NCBI RefSeq assembly: GCF_015709455.1
Contig: NZ_JADNQW010000005.1
Span: 3,430,001 to 3,494,000, forward strand
Length of the DNA: 64,000 nucleotides
From: Methylosinus sp. H3A
GTDB taxonomy: Bacteria > Pseudomonadota > Alphaproteobacteria > Rhizobiales > Beijerinckiaceae
Direction of reading: 5' to 3'
This document shows positions 52,471 through 61,750 of the stretch, in pieces. The position numbers and the translations under genes were made by a program. Positions within the stretch are counted from its first letter, which is position 1; every line of letters starts with the position of its first letter. Below the pieces are notes generated by a model. It was not told where the DNA came from and did not search any database. It was given only the letters and a program-made list of their open reading frames with translations.

Positions 52471-54957
52471 ATGCGGTCCATCGAGGCTTTTCGGAATCGT
52501 TCCTATCTCATGGCAACCGTCGTATCGGCGGTCCTCGGCTTCTCTCTTCCTTCTCTTGCTCAGGACATCGTCGTCGTCGGCAATGCCCGCGGCGATTCCG
52601 ATGTGATCCGCTCCTATTTCTCCGGGACGAGCCCGGAGGAGATCGAAAAGGGCCTCGAGGCGCTGCGCAACAGCGGCCGCTTCTCCAATGTGAGCGCCAG
52701 CCACGAGAAGGGACGCGTGGTCATCCACGTGGCGGAGACCAATCTCATCAATCGCGTCGTCTTCGAGGGCAACAGCAAGGTCAAGACGGAGACGCTGACC
52801 TCGGAAGTGCGCACGCGCGCGCATGGCTCCTTCAATCAGACGGTCGTCCAGCAGGACATTGCGCGCCTGCTCGAAATTTATAAGCGCTCGGGCCGCGCCG
52901 CGGCCAAGATCACCTATCGCACGGTGCAGCTGCCCAATGGGCGCATCGACGTCGTCTTCGCCGTCGAGGAGGGCGACAAGACCGGCGTCAAGGATATCAA
53001 ATTCGTCGGCAACACCGTCTACTCGACGGGCCGTCTCGTCGATCTCATGGAAACGACGGAGATGAACTTCCTGTCGTTCATCAAGACGAGCGACGTCTAT
53101 GATCCCGACCGCATCGCCTCCGATCTCGAATTGGTGCGGCGCTTCTATCTGAAGAACGGCTACGCCGACTTCCATGTCGTCAGCTCCGACGCGGTGTTCG
53201 ATCCGGCCCAGGGCGGCTATGTCATCACCGTCGTCGTGGAGGAGGGGCCGCAATATCGCGTCTCCAATGTCGACATCGAGTCGCATCTGCCCGATATCGA
53301 TCCCGTCTCGCTGCAGCCCTATCTGCGGCTGTCGCCCGGCGACGTCTACAATGGCGACGCGGTGGAGAAGACCGTCGAATCGCTGACGCGCGAAATCGCC
53401 AGGAAGGGCTACGCCTTCTCGCAGGCGCGTCCGCGCGGCGAGCGCAATCCCGCCGCGCAGACGGTGGCGATCCGCTTCGTCGTGGACGAGGGGCCGCGCG
53501 TCTATATCGAGCGCATCAATATTCGCGGCAACACGCGCACGCGCGACTATGTGATTCGCCGCGAGTTCGAGATCGGCGAGGGCGATGCGTACAATCGCGT
53601 GCTGGTCGATCGCGCCGAACGCCGCCTCAACGGCCTCGGCTTCTTCAAGAAGGTCCGCGTCACCAACGAGCCGGGCTCGGCGGCTGATCGCGTCGTCGTG
53701 AATGTGGACGTCGAAGATCAGGCGACCGGCAATTTCGGCGTGTCGGGCGGCTATTCGACGACGGAAGGCTTCATCGGCGAAGTCTCGGTGTCGGAGAGCA
53801 ACTTCCTCGGCCGCGGCCAGGCGACGCGCCTCTCGGTGCAGGCCGGCCAGCGCGCGCGCGGCGTGTCCTTCAGCTTCACCGAGCCCTACTTCCTCGATCA
53901 GCGCTTCTCGGCGGGCTTCGATCTCTTCGCGAAGAAGTCGGACGCCTATAATTACTCCTACTACAGCACGACCTCGATCGGCGGCACGCTGCGCTTCGGC
54001 GTGCCGATCACCGAGGAGATCAGCTTCTCGCCGCGCTATTCGATCTACAATACGACGATCTCCATCCCCAACGACAGCAACCGGCCCTACAACGACTGTC
54101 AGACGCCTCTGCCGGGATATACGCCGGGTTTCGGCTACATCTTCGCGCCCACGGCGGCCGATCTCAGCGTTCTCTACAATTGCCAGTCCAATGGCGAGGC
54201 CTCGCTGGCCATCAAGGAGTCGCAGGGCTCGCGCCTCACCTCGCTCATCGGCTACACGCTGTCGTACAATTCGCTCGACAATTTCCGCAATCCGAAGAAC
54301 GGCATCCATTCGCAGCTGTCGCAGGATATCGCCGGCCTCGGCGGCAACAGCCGCTATATCCGCACCACGGGCGACCTCCGCTATTTCCACGAGCTTCCCT
54401 TCGTGGACGATGTGGTCGGCATCGCGCGCGTGCAGGGCGGCAATATGTTCGCGCTCGGCGACTATCAGTTCCGGGTGATGGACAATTTCAACCTCGGGCC
54501 GACGCTGGTGCGCGGCTTCGCTCCGGGCGGCCTCGGTCCGCGCGACATCTCCAACTGGACCAGCTCGCGCGGCAACTCGCTCGGCGGCTCCAATTACATC
54601 GGCGGCTCGCTCGAGGTGCAGTTCCCGATCTGGGGCCTGCCGAAGGACATCGGCCTGCGCGGCGCGCTCTTCGCCGACGCCGGCACGCTATGGGGCTACA
54701 AGGGCGCGACGAACTTCAGCAGCAAGCTCTATGGCGTCACTCTGCCCTGCGTCTATCCCTATTCGGCTCCGACCTTCGGCCAGGGCACTTGTATCGTCGT
54801 CTCTGGCGATGCGGCGCAGATCCGCTCCTCGGTCGGCGCCTCGGCGCTGTGGCAATCGCCGCTCGGGCCGATCCGCTTCGACTATGCGGTGGTGCTGTCC
54901 AAGGCCTATGGCGACGTGACGCAGCGCTTCCGCTTCTCCGGCGGCACCAATTTCTGA
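52471..54957 (+). CDS. bamA: Outer membrane protein assembly factor BamA
   Basis: This 828-residue protein has a signal peptide ([20 protein letters not shown]). Five POTRA domains span to about residue 400 (for example [20 protein letters not shown] and [20 protein letters not shown]), and the 16-strand barrel has the VRGF loop ([17 protein letters not shown]). The C-terminal FSGGTNF ends in Phe, the signal for its own insertion. BamA folds and inserts outer-membrane beta-barrels. The ATG at 52471 starts the signal peptide. A long terminator-like hairpin follows the stop. Confidence 0.96.
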   Translation: MRSIEAFRNRSYLMATVVSAVLGFSLPSLAQDIVVVGNARGDSDVIRSYFSGTSPEEIEKGLEALRNSGRFSNVSASHEKGRVVIHVAETNLINRVVFEGNSKVKTETLTSEVRTRAHGSFNQTVVQQDIARLLEIYKRSGRAAAKITYRTVQLPNGRIDVVFAVEEGDKTGVKDIKFVGNTVYSTGRLVDLMETTEMNFLSFIKTSDVYDPDRIASDLELVRRFYLKNGYADFHVVSSDAVFDPAQGGYVITVVVEEGPQYRVSNVDIESHLPDIDPVSLQPYLRLSPGDVYNGDAVEKTVESLTREIARKGYAFSQARPRGERNPAAQTVAIRFVVDEGPRVYIERINIRGNTRTRDYVIRREFEIGEGDAYNRVLVDRAERRLNGLGFFKKVRVTNEPGSAADRVVVNVDVEDQATGNFGVSGGYSTTEGFIGEVSVSESNFLGRGQATRLSVQAGQRARGVSFSFTEPYFLDQRFSAGFDLFAKKSDAYNYSYYSTTSIGGTLRFGVPITEEISFSPRYSIYNTTISIPNDSNRPYNDCQTPLPGYTPGFGYIFAPTAADLSVLYNCQSNGEASLAIKESQGSRLTSLIGYTLSYNSLDNFRNPKNGIHSQLSQDIAGLGGNSRYIRTTGDLRYFHELPFVDDVVGIARVQGGNMFALGDYQFRVMDNFNLGPTLVRGFAPGGLGPRDISNWTSSRGNSLGGSNYIGGSLEVQFPIWGLPKDIGLRGALFADAGTLWGYKGATNFSSKLYGVTLPCVYPYSAPTFGQGTCIVVSGDAAQIRSSVGASALWQSPLGPIRFDYAVVLSKAYGDVTQRFRFSGGTNF

Positions 54958-54998
54958 ACGCCCGGCTGGCGTAAGGCCGAAGCAGCGACTAGAATTTA

Positions 54999-55039
54999 CG
55001 ATCCCCGAGCGGCGAGACCCGCCGCTCGGGGATCGTTTT
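54999..55039 (+). terminator. Rho-independent terminator after bamA
   Basis: CGATCCCCGAGCGGC (54999-55013) pairs perfectly with GCCGCTCGGGGATCG (55021-55035), a 15-bp GC-rich stem with a 7-base loop, followed by TTTT. It lies 41 bases after the bamA stop and 100 bases before lpxD, so lpxD to lpxB may have a separate promoter or depend on read-through. Confidence 0.88.
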
Positions 55040-55138
55040 CGTAGAGAGCGCCCGAATGGCCCTGCGCGGGCCGGCGCCGTTCTCTTCGGCGCTTTGTCCC
55101 GGCGGTGGCCGGACGTGACGATTCGAGAGGAGCGCGGC

Positions 55139-56185
55139 ATGAGCGCCGCTGGATTTTTCCGCCTCGACCGGCCCCTGACGCCGGCGGAGGTCGCCGAGAT
55201 CGCGGGCGCGCGCCTTCACGAGATCCGATCCGCCGGCGAGTCGGAGATCATCATCGGCGTGGCGCCGCTCGATCTGGCGCGGCCGGGCGAGCTCGCCTTC
55301 TATGATCGGAGACGCTATGCGGCGGCGCTGCGCCTCTGCCGCGCCACCGCCTGCCTTTTGCGGAGCCGCGATCTCGACGCTCTGCCGAGCGGCGTCATCC
55401 CGCTGGTGACGTCCGAGCCGCACAAGGCGATGGCCAGAGTGACGGCGCGTCTGTTCCCCGATTCGCTCCGGCCGCAATCCTTGTTCTCGGCGACCGGCGT
55501 TTCGCCCGGCGCGATCATTCATCCGACGGCGCGGCTGGAGCCGGGCGTCTCGGTCGACCCTGGCGCGGTCATCGGTCCGCGCGCCGAGATCGGCTCGGGG
55601 AGCGTGATCGGCCCGCATGCGGCGATCGGGCCGGATGTGCGTATCGGGCGCGACTGCTCGATCGGCGCCAATGCGAGCATCGTCTGCGCGCTCATCGGCG
55701 ACCGGGTCATCGTCCATCCGGGCGCGCGCCTCGGCCAGGATGGTTTCGGCTTCGTTCTGTCGCCTCGCGGCCATGTGAAGGCGCCGCAGATCGGCCGCGT
55801 CATCGTGCAGGACGACGTCGAGATCGGCGCCAATACGACGATCGACCGCGGCGCGACGCGCGACACGATCGTCGGGGAGGGGACCAAGATCGACAATCTG
55901 GTCCAGATCGGCCACAACGTCGTCATCGGGCGCGGCTGTGTCATCGTCGCGCAATCGGGTCTCGCCGGCTCCTGCGAGCTCGGCGATTTCGTGGGCCTCG
56001 GCGGCCAGTCTGCGATCGGCGGCCATCTCACCATCGGCGAGGGCGCGCAGATCGCCGCCAAATCCGGCGTGACGCGCGATGTGCCGGCCGGCGCGCGCTG
56101 GAGCGGCGCGCCGGCGCGTCCCGTGCGTCGCCATTTGCGCGGCGAGCTGCTGCTCGACCGCCAGGCCCGCCGCGACGCGAGGTGA
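55139..56185 (+). CDS. lpxD: UDP-3-O-(3-hydroxyacyl)glucosamine N-acyltransferase
   Basis: This 348-residue enzyme has an N-terminal LpxD domain and a long left-handed beta-helix of hexapeptide repeats (for example [20 protein letters not shown]). The catalytic His is in [14 protein letters not shown]. It performs the third step of lipid A synthesis. The ATG at 55139 follows GAGAGGAGCG; an upstream in-frame start at 55094 lies in the intergenic region after the bamA terminator. It is followed by fabZ. Confidence 0.95.
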   Translation: MSAAGFFRLDRPLTPAEVAEIAGARLHEIRSAGESEIIIGVAPLDLARPGELAFYDRRRYAAALRLCRATACLLRSRDLDALPSGVIPLVTSEPHKAMARVTARLFPDSLRPQSLFSATGVSPGAIIHPTARLEPGVSVDPGAVIGPRAEIGSGSVIGPHAAIGPDVRIGRDCSIGANASIVCALIGDRVIVHPGARLGQDGFGFVLSPRGHVKAPQIGRVIVQDDVEIGANTTIDRGATRDTIVGEGTKIDNLVQIGHNVVIGRGCVIVAQSGLAGSCELGDFVGLGGQSAIGGHLTIGEGAQIAAKSGVTRDVPAGARWSGAPARPVRRHLRGELLLDRQARRDAR

Positions 56186-56262
56186 AACCGGCGCAGGACG
56201 CCGGAACGAATGAGAGACGGGCTGGGCGGAGAGACGACCCGGTCCGCGAGGAGGGAGAGAAG

Positions 56263-56724
56263 ATGAACGAAGAAACGACGGCCCAAGCGCCGGAATCCCT
56301 GGGCATCCACCAGATTTTGGAGCTGTTGCCGCATCGTTATCCGCTTCTTCTCATCGATCGCGTCATCGACATTCGCGGCGACGAGAGCGGCGTCGGAATC
56401 AAGAACGTCACGTTCAACGAGCCCCAGTTTCAGGGCCATTTCCCCGAAAATCCGGTGTTTCCGGGCGTGCTGCTGGTCGAGGCCATGGCGCAGACGGCCG
56501 GCGTCATCGCCGCCCGCACGCAGCCGCGCGACGCTGCGCGCAAAGTGTTCTTCACCACGATCGACAAAGCGAAATTCCGCCGCCCGGTGATACCCGGCGA
56601 CCGCGTCGAATTCCACATGACGAAGAAGGCCAGCAAACGTGCTATCTATTGGTATTCCGGCCGGGCGCTGGTCGATGGCGCGCTGGTCTGCGAGGCGGAG
56701 CTGAGCGTGATGATCGGCGGCTGA
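56263..56724 (+). CDS. fabZ: 3-hydroxyacyl-ACP dehydratase FabZ
   Basis: This 153-residue hotdog dehydratase has the catalytic GHFPENPVFPGVLLVEAMAQ motif containing His and Glu. It dehydrates 3-hydroxyacyl-ACP for fatty-acid synthesis and competes with LpxA for the hydroxyacyl-ACP pool. GAGGAGGGAGAG upstream gives a very strong ribosome-binding site for ATG 56263. It lies between lpxD and lpxA, as in most proteobacteria. Confidence 0.95.
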   Translation: MNEETTAQAPESLGIHQILELLPHRYPLLLIDRVIDIRGDESGVGIKNVTFNEPQFQGHFPENPVFPGVLLVEAMAQTAGVIAARTQPRDAARKVFFTTIDKAKFRRPVIPGDRVEFHMTKKASKRAIYWYSGRALVDGALVCEAELSVMIGG

Positions 56725-56751
56725 GCGCCGCCGCATCGCCCGGACGGGCCA

Positions 56752-57567
56752 ATGACCTCGAGCGCGCGCATCCATCCATCCGCCGTCGTCGAGGAGGGCG
56801 CGCGCCTCGGCGAGGGCGTCGTCGTCGGCCCCTTCTGCCACATTGGCGCGGAGGTCGAGCTCGGCGATCGCGCGCGTCTCCTCTCGCATGTCGTGCTGGC
56901 GGGGCGCACGCGCATCGGCGCGGATGCGGAAATCCATCCTTTCGCCTCGCTCGGCGCGGCGGCGCAGGATTTGAAATCGCGCGGGCGGACGGGCGCGCTC
57001 GTCATCGGCCGCGGCTGCCTCGTGCGGGAGGGCGTGACCATCAACGCCGGGACGCCGGCGGACGGCGGCGAGACGCGCATCGGCGATGATTGCGCCTTTC
57101 TCGCCTATTCCCATATCGGCCACGACAGCCGAATCGGCGATGGGGTGGTGCTGTCCAATAATGTGCTGCTCGGCGGCCATGTCCGCATCGGCGATCGCGC
57201 CGCGATCGGCGGGGCCACGGTGGTGCATCAATGCGTCCACATCGGCGCGCAGGCTTTCGTCGCGGGGCTCTCGGGCCTTGAGGGCGATCTCGTTCCCTTC
57301 GGCCTCGCGGGCGGCAATCGCGCGCATTTGTTCGGGCTCAATCTCGTCGGCCTGCGCCGGCGCGGCTTTTCCGACGCGCGGCTCGCGACTTTGCGGGAGG
57401 CGTTCCGCCGGCTGTTCCCGCAGGAGGCGGGCGCGCAAGTCCTGGCGCAGCGGATCGAGGCTGTGGCGCGGGATTTCGCCGGCGTCGGCGATGTCGAGGC
57501 CGTTCTCGCCTTTCTGCGGGCCGAGCGGGCGCGTCCGCTCTGCGCGCCGCGCCCGGCGCGAGGCTAG
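56752..57567 (+). CDS. lpxA: UDP-N-acetylglucosamine O-acyltransferase
   Basis: This 271-residue beta-helix acyltransferase performs the first lipid A step. The catalytic region reads YSHIGHDSRIGDGVVLSNNV, then GGATVVHQCVHIGAQAF and AGGNRAHLFGLNLVGLRRRG. Its length matches the 262-270 residues of the family. It ends one base before the GTG start of lpxB. In many alphaproteobacteria a separate lpxI gene lies at this junction; none fits here. Confidence 0.95.
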   Translation: MTSSARIHPSAVVEEGARLGEGVVVGPFCHIGAEVELGDRARLLSHVVLAGRTRIGADAEIHPFASLGAAAQDLKSRGRTGALVIGRGCLVREGVTINAGTPADGGETRIGDDCAFLAYSHIGHDSRIGDGVVLSNNVLLGGHVRIGDRAAIGGATVVHQCVHIGAQAFVAGLSGLEGDLVPFGLAGGNRAHLFGLNLVGLRRRGFSDARLATLREAFRRLFPQEAGAQVLAQRIEAVARDFAGVGDVEAVLAFLRAERARPLCAPRPARG

Positions 57568-57568
57568 G

Positions 57569-58732
57569 GTGGAGAGGCCGCGCCATGTCTTTCTCATCGC
57601 CGGGGAAGCCTCGGGCGATCTCCTGGGCGCGCTGCTGATGCGCGCCTTGCGCGCCGCGCAGCCAGACATTCGTTTTTCCGGCGTCGGCGGCGAGGCGATG
57701 GCGCGCGAAGGGCTCGCGAGCCTGTTTCCGCTCGGCGATATCGCCGTCATGGGATTGCTGTCTCCGTTGCGCCGATTGCCGCAGCTGCTGGAGCGTATCG
57801 AGCGGACCGCGCGCGCGGCGCTCGAGGCGGAGCCCGATTGCCTCGTGCTGATCGACGCGCCGGACTTCACCCATCGCGTCGCGCGGCGGGTGCGGCGCGC
57901 GCGGCCGGCGCTTCCGATCCTCGATTATGTGAGCCCGACCGTCTGGGCGTGGCGACCCGGCCGGGCGCGGGCGATGCGCGCCTATGTCGATGAGGTGCTC
58001 GCGCTGCTGCCCTTCGAGCCCGCGGCGCATGAGCGGCTCGGCGGCCCCGCCTGCGCCTATGTCGGCCATCCGCTGCTCGACTGTCTCGACGCGCTGACTC
58101 CCTCGGCCGAAGATCTGGCGGCGCGGGAGGCGGGGCCGCCGCTGCTCCTCGTGTTGCCGGGCTCGCGCCACGCCGAGGTCGCGCGGCTCATGCCGGTTTT
58201 CGGCGCCGCCGTCGCCATCCTCGCGGATCGATGTGGTCCGCTCGATGTCGCTCTTCCCGTCGTGCCGCATGTCGCGGAAGAGGTCGATCGCCGTCTCGCA
58301 TCCTGGACGGTTCGACCGCGTCTGCTGACGCAGGAGCAGAAGCCGGCGGCGTTCCGTCGCGCCCGCGCGGCTCTGGCGGCGTCGGGCGCGGCGACGCTGG
58401 AGCTGGCGCTCGCCGGCGCGCCCATGGCTGTCGCCTATAAGGTCGCGCCGGTCGAATGGCCGCTGCGCATTCTGGTGAGCGTCGACAGTATCGTGCTGCC
58501 CAATCTGGTGCTCGGCGAGCGGCTGATTCCCGAGTTTCTGCAGGGGCGGGCGACGCCGGCGGCGCTCGCGGCCGCGCTGGAGCCGCTCATTCGCGGCGGC
58601 GACGAACGCGCGGCGCAAACCAGCGGATTGGCCCGTGTGCGCGCCCGCATGCTGGCGGAGGAAGGCCGCAGCCCGAGCGCTCGCGCCGCGGAGCGCGTGC
58701 TCGCGTGGACGACCTCGAGACAGCGAGTCTGA
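57569..58732 (+). CDS. lpxB: Lipid-A-disaccharide synthase
   Basis: This 387-residue GT19 enzyme starts from a GTG one base after the lpxA stop, which indicates tight coupling. Family motifs include HVFLIAGEASGDLLGALLMR, the DYVSPTVWAWRPGRARAM segment and ATLELALAGAPMAVAYK. It condenses UDP-diacylglucosamine with lipid X to form the disaccharide. Upstream in-frame sequence lies within lpxA in another frame and was excluded. It is the last gene of the lpx block. Confidence 0.94.
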   Translation: MERPRHVFLIAGEASGDLLGALLMRALRAAQPDIRFSGVGGEAMAREGLASLFPLGDIAVMGLLSPLRRLPQLLERIERTARAALEAEPDCLVLIDAPDFTHRVARRVRRARPALPILDYVSPTVWAWRPGRARAMRAYVDEVLALLPFEPAAHERLGGPACAYVGHPLLDCLDALTPSAEDLAAREAGPPLLLVLPGSRHAEVARLMPVFGAAVAILADRCGPLDVALPVVPHVAEEVDRRLASWTVRPRLLTQEQKPAAFRRARAALAASGAATLELALAGAPMAVAYKVAPVEWPLRILVSVDSIVLPNLVLGERLIPEFLQGRATPAALAAALEPLIRGGDERAAQTSGLARVRARMLAEEGRSPSARAAERVLAWTTSRQRV

Positions 58733-58994
58733 ACGGGGATTTGCGCGGCGGGTCGCACTAATGAGGGGAGGTCGAGCTTCCGGATTCCCGCCCTCCCCCA
58801 AAGTGAAAAATCATCGAACAATGCGGGAGCAATAGCCGAGCTTGCGTGCGCCGGCATCACCCATATGGGAGAGACGCCAAAAAATCCCGAGGAGCCGACT
58901 GGGACCGGCGAATAGAACGACAATTCCCAGTCGTCGCGCCATCCTCACGAAAAAAGAGAATAGGTTCATATCGGCGAATACGCTCGCTTCGGCG
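58733..58994. other. Intergenic region between lpxB and the PAN-domain gene
   Basis: This 262-bp region lies between convergent genes. A GGGGAGG/CCTCCCC inverted repeat (58765-58771 and 58792-58798) follows the lpxB stop but has no T-run. A 52-codon minus-strand frame (58811-58969) starting MNLFSFFVRMARRLG is open but has no good ribosome-binding site. I see no other supported feature. Confidence 0.4.
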
Positions 58995-60530
58995 CTATTC
59001 CTGGCGCTTTCCGCCGCTGTCCGCGAGCTCATTGGAAAAATACTCTCCGGTGGTCTTGAACAAATGACAGGCGCCCTCGTCGAGGCGGTAGGTGAAGGCG
59101 ATGCAGGCCTCCTCCGCACGGCACGCGCTCTCGCAGGAATCTGGTCCCTCCACGGTCTCCGTTTTATAGCCGGAGCCGGGAAAGGCCTTGGAGGGATAGC
59201 GCTCCACGGAGAGCGCGCCCGAGGGCGCGCGCGGGACGCGGATATCGTCGCGCAACGCGCTCGTCATGCGCGGATTGAGCGCGAACGCGCCGGCCGTCGC
59301 CTTCAGGCGGCAGACTCGGTTCCAGCGGTCGAAGGAATAGGCTCTGCAATTTTCTCGGCCGCGGCAGGCCGCCGCGCAGGCCGGTTGATCGAGCTTGCGC
59401 AGAGTGGCGAGCGTCGGCCCGGCGATATCGCGATTTTCGAAGCTGCGAAAGGCCGCGGGCTTTTGTGGACCGATGACGGCGGGGGGAAGCATCTCGGCCT
59501 CCTCCTGCGGCGTCGGCGCCGGCTGCGCGTCCGGCGATGGCGCGATGGCCTCCGGCAGGGCGGCGATCGTCTCTTTCGTCGGCGCTTGCGAGGGCGTCTC
59601 GGCCGCCGGCGAAGGACGGCTCGGCGCGAGCGCATCGATTTTGGCGCGCGTCAGCTGCGGATCGGAGTCGATCGCGCGCGCGATCACATAGTCCTTGTCC
59701 TGCGCGAGCAGCGCCGCGAGCGCGTCCTCGCGGGCGTGGCTCGCCGCGAGGCGGCCGAGCGCGGAGCGGCCGCGCGCATGCATCTCGAGCGCGACATCGT
59801 CGAGGCGCGCGAGCGCCGCGCGCAGCTCGGGCGGCGTGGCGTCCGAACGCTGCGCCATTTGCGCCGCGCCGAAGAGGGCCGCCAAAAGAAGAAGCGCCAT
59901 GGCGAGGAGGGTCGCGCGCCGGCGCGGCGGCCGTGGCGCCGGAGCGAAGGCCGGCGTCGCGACGACGATCGGCGCCGCCGTCTCCGCTGTCTGGCGTTCG
60001 GCGCGACGTTCGGCGTCGACGAGGCGCCGCTCCAATTCCTCTATGCGCCGGCTCTCTTCGTCGAGGCGCTGCTGGAGCGCCACCGATTGCGCTTCGGCGG
60101 CGGCTTCCTGCCGTAAGCTCGCTTCGGCCGGCGGGCTTTGAGAATCGAAACGCCGGGCGCCGCGCTCCAGCCAGATCTCGAACAAGGTCGCGAGGCTGGG
60201 CTTGGGCGTCGTGATTCCGCGCCTTTCACGATCGAGCCAGGCGTCGAAATCGCGCGCGAAAGCGGCGAGCACATTTTCGATCGTCGTCTGCTCGCGCGCG
60301 GCGCGCTGCTCGAAGTGATGGCGCGCGTCGCGCAGCATCGTCGCGCATTCCTCGCGATATTGCGCTTCCTGCTCGTCCCAAGAACGTTGCTCGTCCCAAG
60401 AATGTCGCTCGTCCGATGAACGTTGCTCGTCCGATGAACGTTGCGCGTCCCATGAACGTCGCTCGTCCCATGAACGTCGCGCGTCGGGGGCGCTCGCCTC
60501 GTCCCGCGCCAAATCGTTCATAGCCCCCAT
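58995..60530 (-). CDS. PAN/Apple-domain membrane protein with hexapeptide repeats
   Basis: This 511-residue protein has six hexapeptide repeats near the N-terminus (RRSWDE, RRSWDA, QRSSDE and variants), a charged coiled-coil region (RRIEELERRLVDAERRAERQ) and one transmembrane helix (about residues 203-222, LLAMALLLLAALFGAAQMA). A Pro/Ala-rich linker leads to two C-terminal PAN-like modules with paired Cys (ACAAACRGRENCRAYSFDRW and CESACRAEEACIAFTYRLDE). The N-part should be cytoplasmic and the PAN modules periplasmic, where such modules bind sugars or proteins. The exact function is unknown. The ATG at 60530 has GGAGACGACG upstream. Confidence 0.8.
   Translation of the reverse strand: MGAMNDLARDEASAPDARRSWDERRSWDAQRSSDEQRSSDERHSWDEQRSWDEQEAQYREECATMLRDARHHFEQRAAREQTTIENVLAAFARDFDAWLDRERRGITTPKPSLATLFEIWLERGARRFDSQSPPAEASLRQEAAAEAQSVALQQRLDEESRRIEELERRLVDAERRAERQTAETAAPIVVATPAFAPAPRPPRRRATLLAMALLLLAALFGAAQMAQRSDATPPELRAALARLDDVALEMHARGRSALGRLAASHAREDALAALLAQDKDYVIARAIDSDPQLTRAKIDALAPSRPSPAAETPSQAPTKETIAALPEAIAPSPDAQPAPTPQEEAEMLPPAVIGPQKPAAFRSFENRDIAGPTLATLRKLDQPACAAACRGRENCRAYSFDRWNRVCRLKATAGAFALNPRMTSALRDDIRVPRAPSGALSVERYPSKAFPGSGYKTETVEGPDSCESACRAEEACIAFTYRLDEGACHLFKTTGEYFSNELADSGGKRQE
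60371..60478. repeat. 18-bp tandem repeat, six copies
   Basis: Six head-to-tail 18-base units of the type GCTCGTCCCAAGAACGTT run from 60371 to 60478, with units three and four identical and a partial seventh at the end. The period is a multiple of three, so each unit codes six residues on the minus strand. Expansion or contraction would keep the frame of the PAN-domain protein. Confidence 0.9.
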
Positions 60531-60715
60531 CGTCGTCTCCCGTTTCGTCTCGTCGGCCGCTTCGCGAAGGTCCGATCGCGTTCGGCTTCTAATACGGATT
60601 TGTGGCGCTCGTCCAAATCATGCGCGGTCGTAGCGGCGGCGACGACGGAGTTTACCGGCGGGGCCTGAGGGCGCGGAGGATTCGGCCGTTCGCGAGACGG
60701 CGGCGTTTCGCTCAT
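60518..60715 (-). CDS. Possible small protein overlapping the PAN-domain gene start
   Basis: This 65-codon frame begins MSETPPSRERPNPPRPQAPP, and its stop overlaps the first 13 bases of the PAN-domain gene. It is proline-rich at the N-terminus and ends in a basic RNGRRRWGL stretch. No ribosome-binding site is evident, and I recognise no family. The overlap with a downstream start would allow coupling. It could equally be leader sequence. Confidence 0.3.
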   Translation of the reverse strand: MSETPPSRERPNPPRPQAPPVNSVVAAATTAHDLDERHKSVLEAERDRTFAKRPTRRNGRRRWGL

Positions 60716-60972
60716 GACAATGATCCGATGATTGCGAATCGCTCGAGACTCGGCGATTCGCCGGGGCTGAAATCGACGAATGAAACGCGGCGACGAAAAA
60801 CGCGCGCAAGGCTGAAAATGAAAATTCGAATCGAGAGGCGAACCGACGTCATTGGCGTCGAGGAACGTGTCTTTTTCGAGTCGGGCTCGCTCTGCGCGGA
60901 CTCTCAAAAAATGGGAGCGGGTCTTTCGACAATTATCCGGATTTCTCGAAAGACGCCGCGCAGGCAGGGCGT

Positions 60973-61620
60973 TCAGGCGCGCAACACGGGGCGGCCGGAG
61001 CGTATGGCCGTGACGATGCGGACGACGATCTCCGGGCCGGCGCCGCGGCCGCGCGCGTCGAATTCCGTCGCCGCCTCCGGCGTCAAAATGTCGAGATAGG
61101 AGTCGGCCACGCGAAGCTTCTCGCTCATCGTCGGATCGACATAGCCGAGCGCGAAGGAGCGCGCCGGCGTGCGCCCGGCGACGACGGTCGCATGATCGTC
61201 CGTCACCAGATGGCTCGCATAGAGCGAGCCGCCGATCTCGCAGCGGCCGGCGCTCGAATTGTTGAAGACGGGGCCTTCCGCGCGCATGTCGCCGCGCACG
61301 ACGACCTCGGCGCCGCCGAGCGTCACCGTGCGCGCCCGAAGATCGCCGCGCGTCAGCAAAAAGGCCGCCGATCCGTCGAAGGAATTGTCCATGAGATCGC
61401 CCTCGATCGTCATGTCTCCGTCGACGACGAGTCCCGCGATCTTGTCGCACCACATCCATTGATAGAGCTCTATGTCGCCGACATAGACGAAATCGCGCGG
61501 GCAATAGGCGATGCGGAAGGAGGAGAGATCGAAGAGACCGAGGCTGATCTCGCGATCGAAGCGCAGCCTGTCGCGCGCCTCCTCGAAAGAGAGCAATTCA
61601 TAAGACCCCGTCTCGATCAT
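60973..61620 (-). CDS. Beta-repeat protein of unknown function
   Basis: This 215-residue protein has no signal peptide. Its middle section repeats a short Gly-Asp pattern (LVVDGDMTIEGDLMD, LTRGDLRARTVTLGG, VVVRGDMRAEGPVFN, EIGGSLYASHLVT) suggesting a beta-helix or bactofilin-like ladder. I cannot assign it to a named family. The ATG at 61620 was chosen for its strong GAGGAGG ribosome-binding site; longer in-frame starts exist at 61641 and 61689. It lies downstream of gltA on the same strand, with a palindromic repeat in between, and 257 bases ahead of the small reading frame that precedes the PAN-domain gene. Confidence 0.72.
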   Translation of the reverse strand: MIETGSYELLSFEEARDRLRFDREISLGLFDLSSFRIAYCPRDFVYVGDIELYQWMWCDKIAGLVVDGDMTIEGDLMDNSFDGSAAFLLTRGDLRARTVTLGGAEVVVRGDMRAEGPVFNNSSAGRCEIGGSLYASHLVTDDHATVVAGRTPARSFALGYVDPTMSEKLRVADSYLDILTPEAATEFDARGRGAGPEIVVRIVTAIRSGRPVLRA

Positions 61621-61701
61621 TTCCGCCTCCTCAGCAATCATGCGGAGACAATGGCGGGAGCGGGGGCGTATGGCTGTGCGTTCGCGCACAGAGCTATGTC
61701 G

Positions 61702-61742
61702 CCTTCGTGTCTTCGTGGTTTTTCACCACAAAGACACGAAGG
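61702..61742 (-). repeat. Palindromic interspersed repeat, copy 2 (possible gltA terminator)
   Basis: CCTTCGTGTCTTCGTGGT (61702-61719) pairs with ACCACAAAGACACGAAGG (61725-61742) with a single mismatch and a 5-base loop. The core matches the hairpin at 13337-13384. It begins eight bases beyond the gltA stop on the minus strand, so it could end gltA transcription, although no long T-run follows. The second copy between divergent genes suggests a repeat family rather than a dedicated terminator. Confidence 0.78.
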
Positions 61743-61750
61743 AAAACGGA

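Noticed and set aside
52459..54390. A 643-codon minus-strand open frame opposite bamA
   Set aside because: Composition is typical of a shadow frame and BamA on the plus strand is unambiguous.
55519..57870. A 783-codon minus-strand open frame opposite lpxD, fabZ and lpxA
   Set aside because: It lies antisense to three well-conserved genes, is arginine/alanine-rich without domains, and arises from high GC codon bias.
58811..58969. A 52-codon minus-strand frame (MNLFSFFVRMARRLG...) after the PAN-domain gene
   Set aside because: It has a hydrophobic, peptide-like look, but no ribosome-binding site or other support was visible.
60371..60478. The 18-bp repeats as a CRISPR array or iteron
   Set aside because: Units are contiguous without spacers and stay in frame inside a coding sequence.
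60602..61099. A 165-codon plus-strand frame in the region before the PAN-domain gene
   Set aside because: It runs antisense into the beta-repeat gene, is arginine-rich and has no motif or convincing start.
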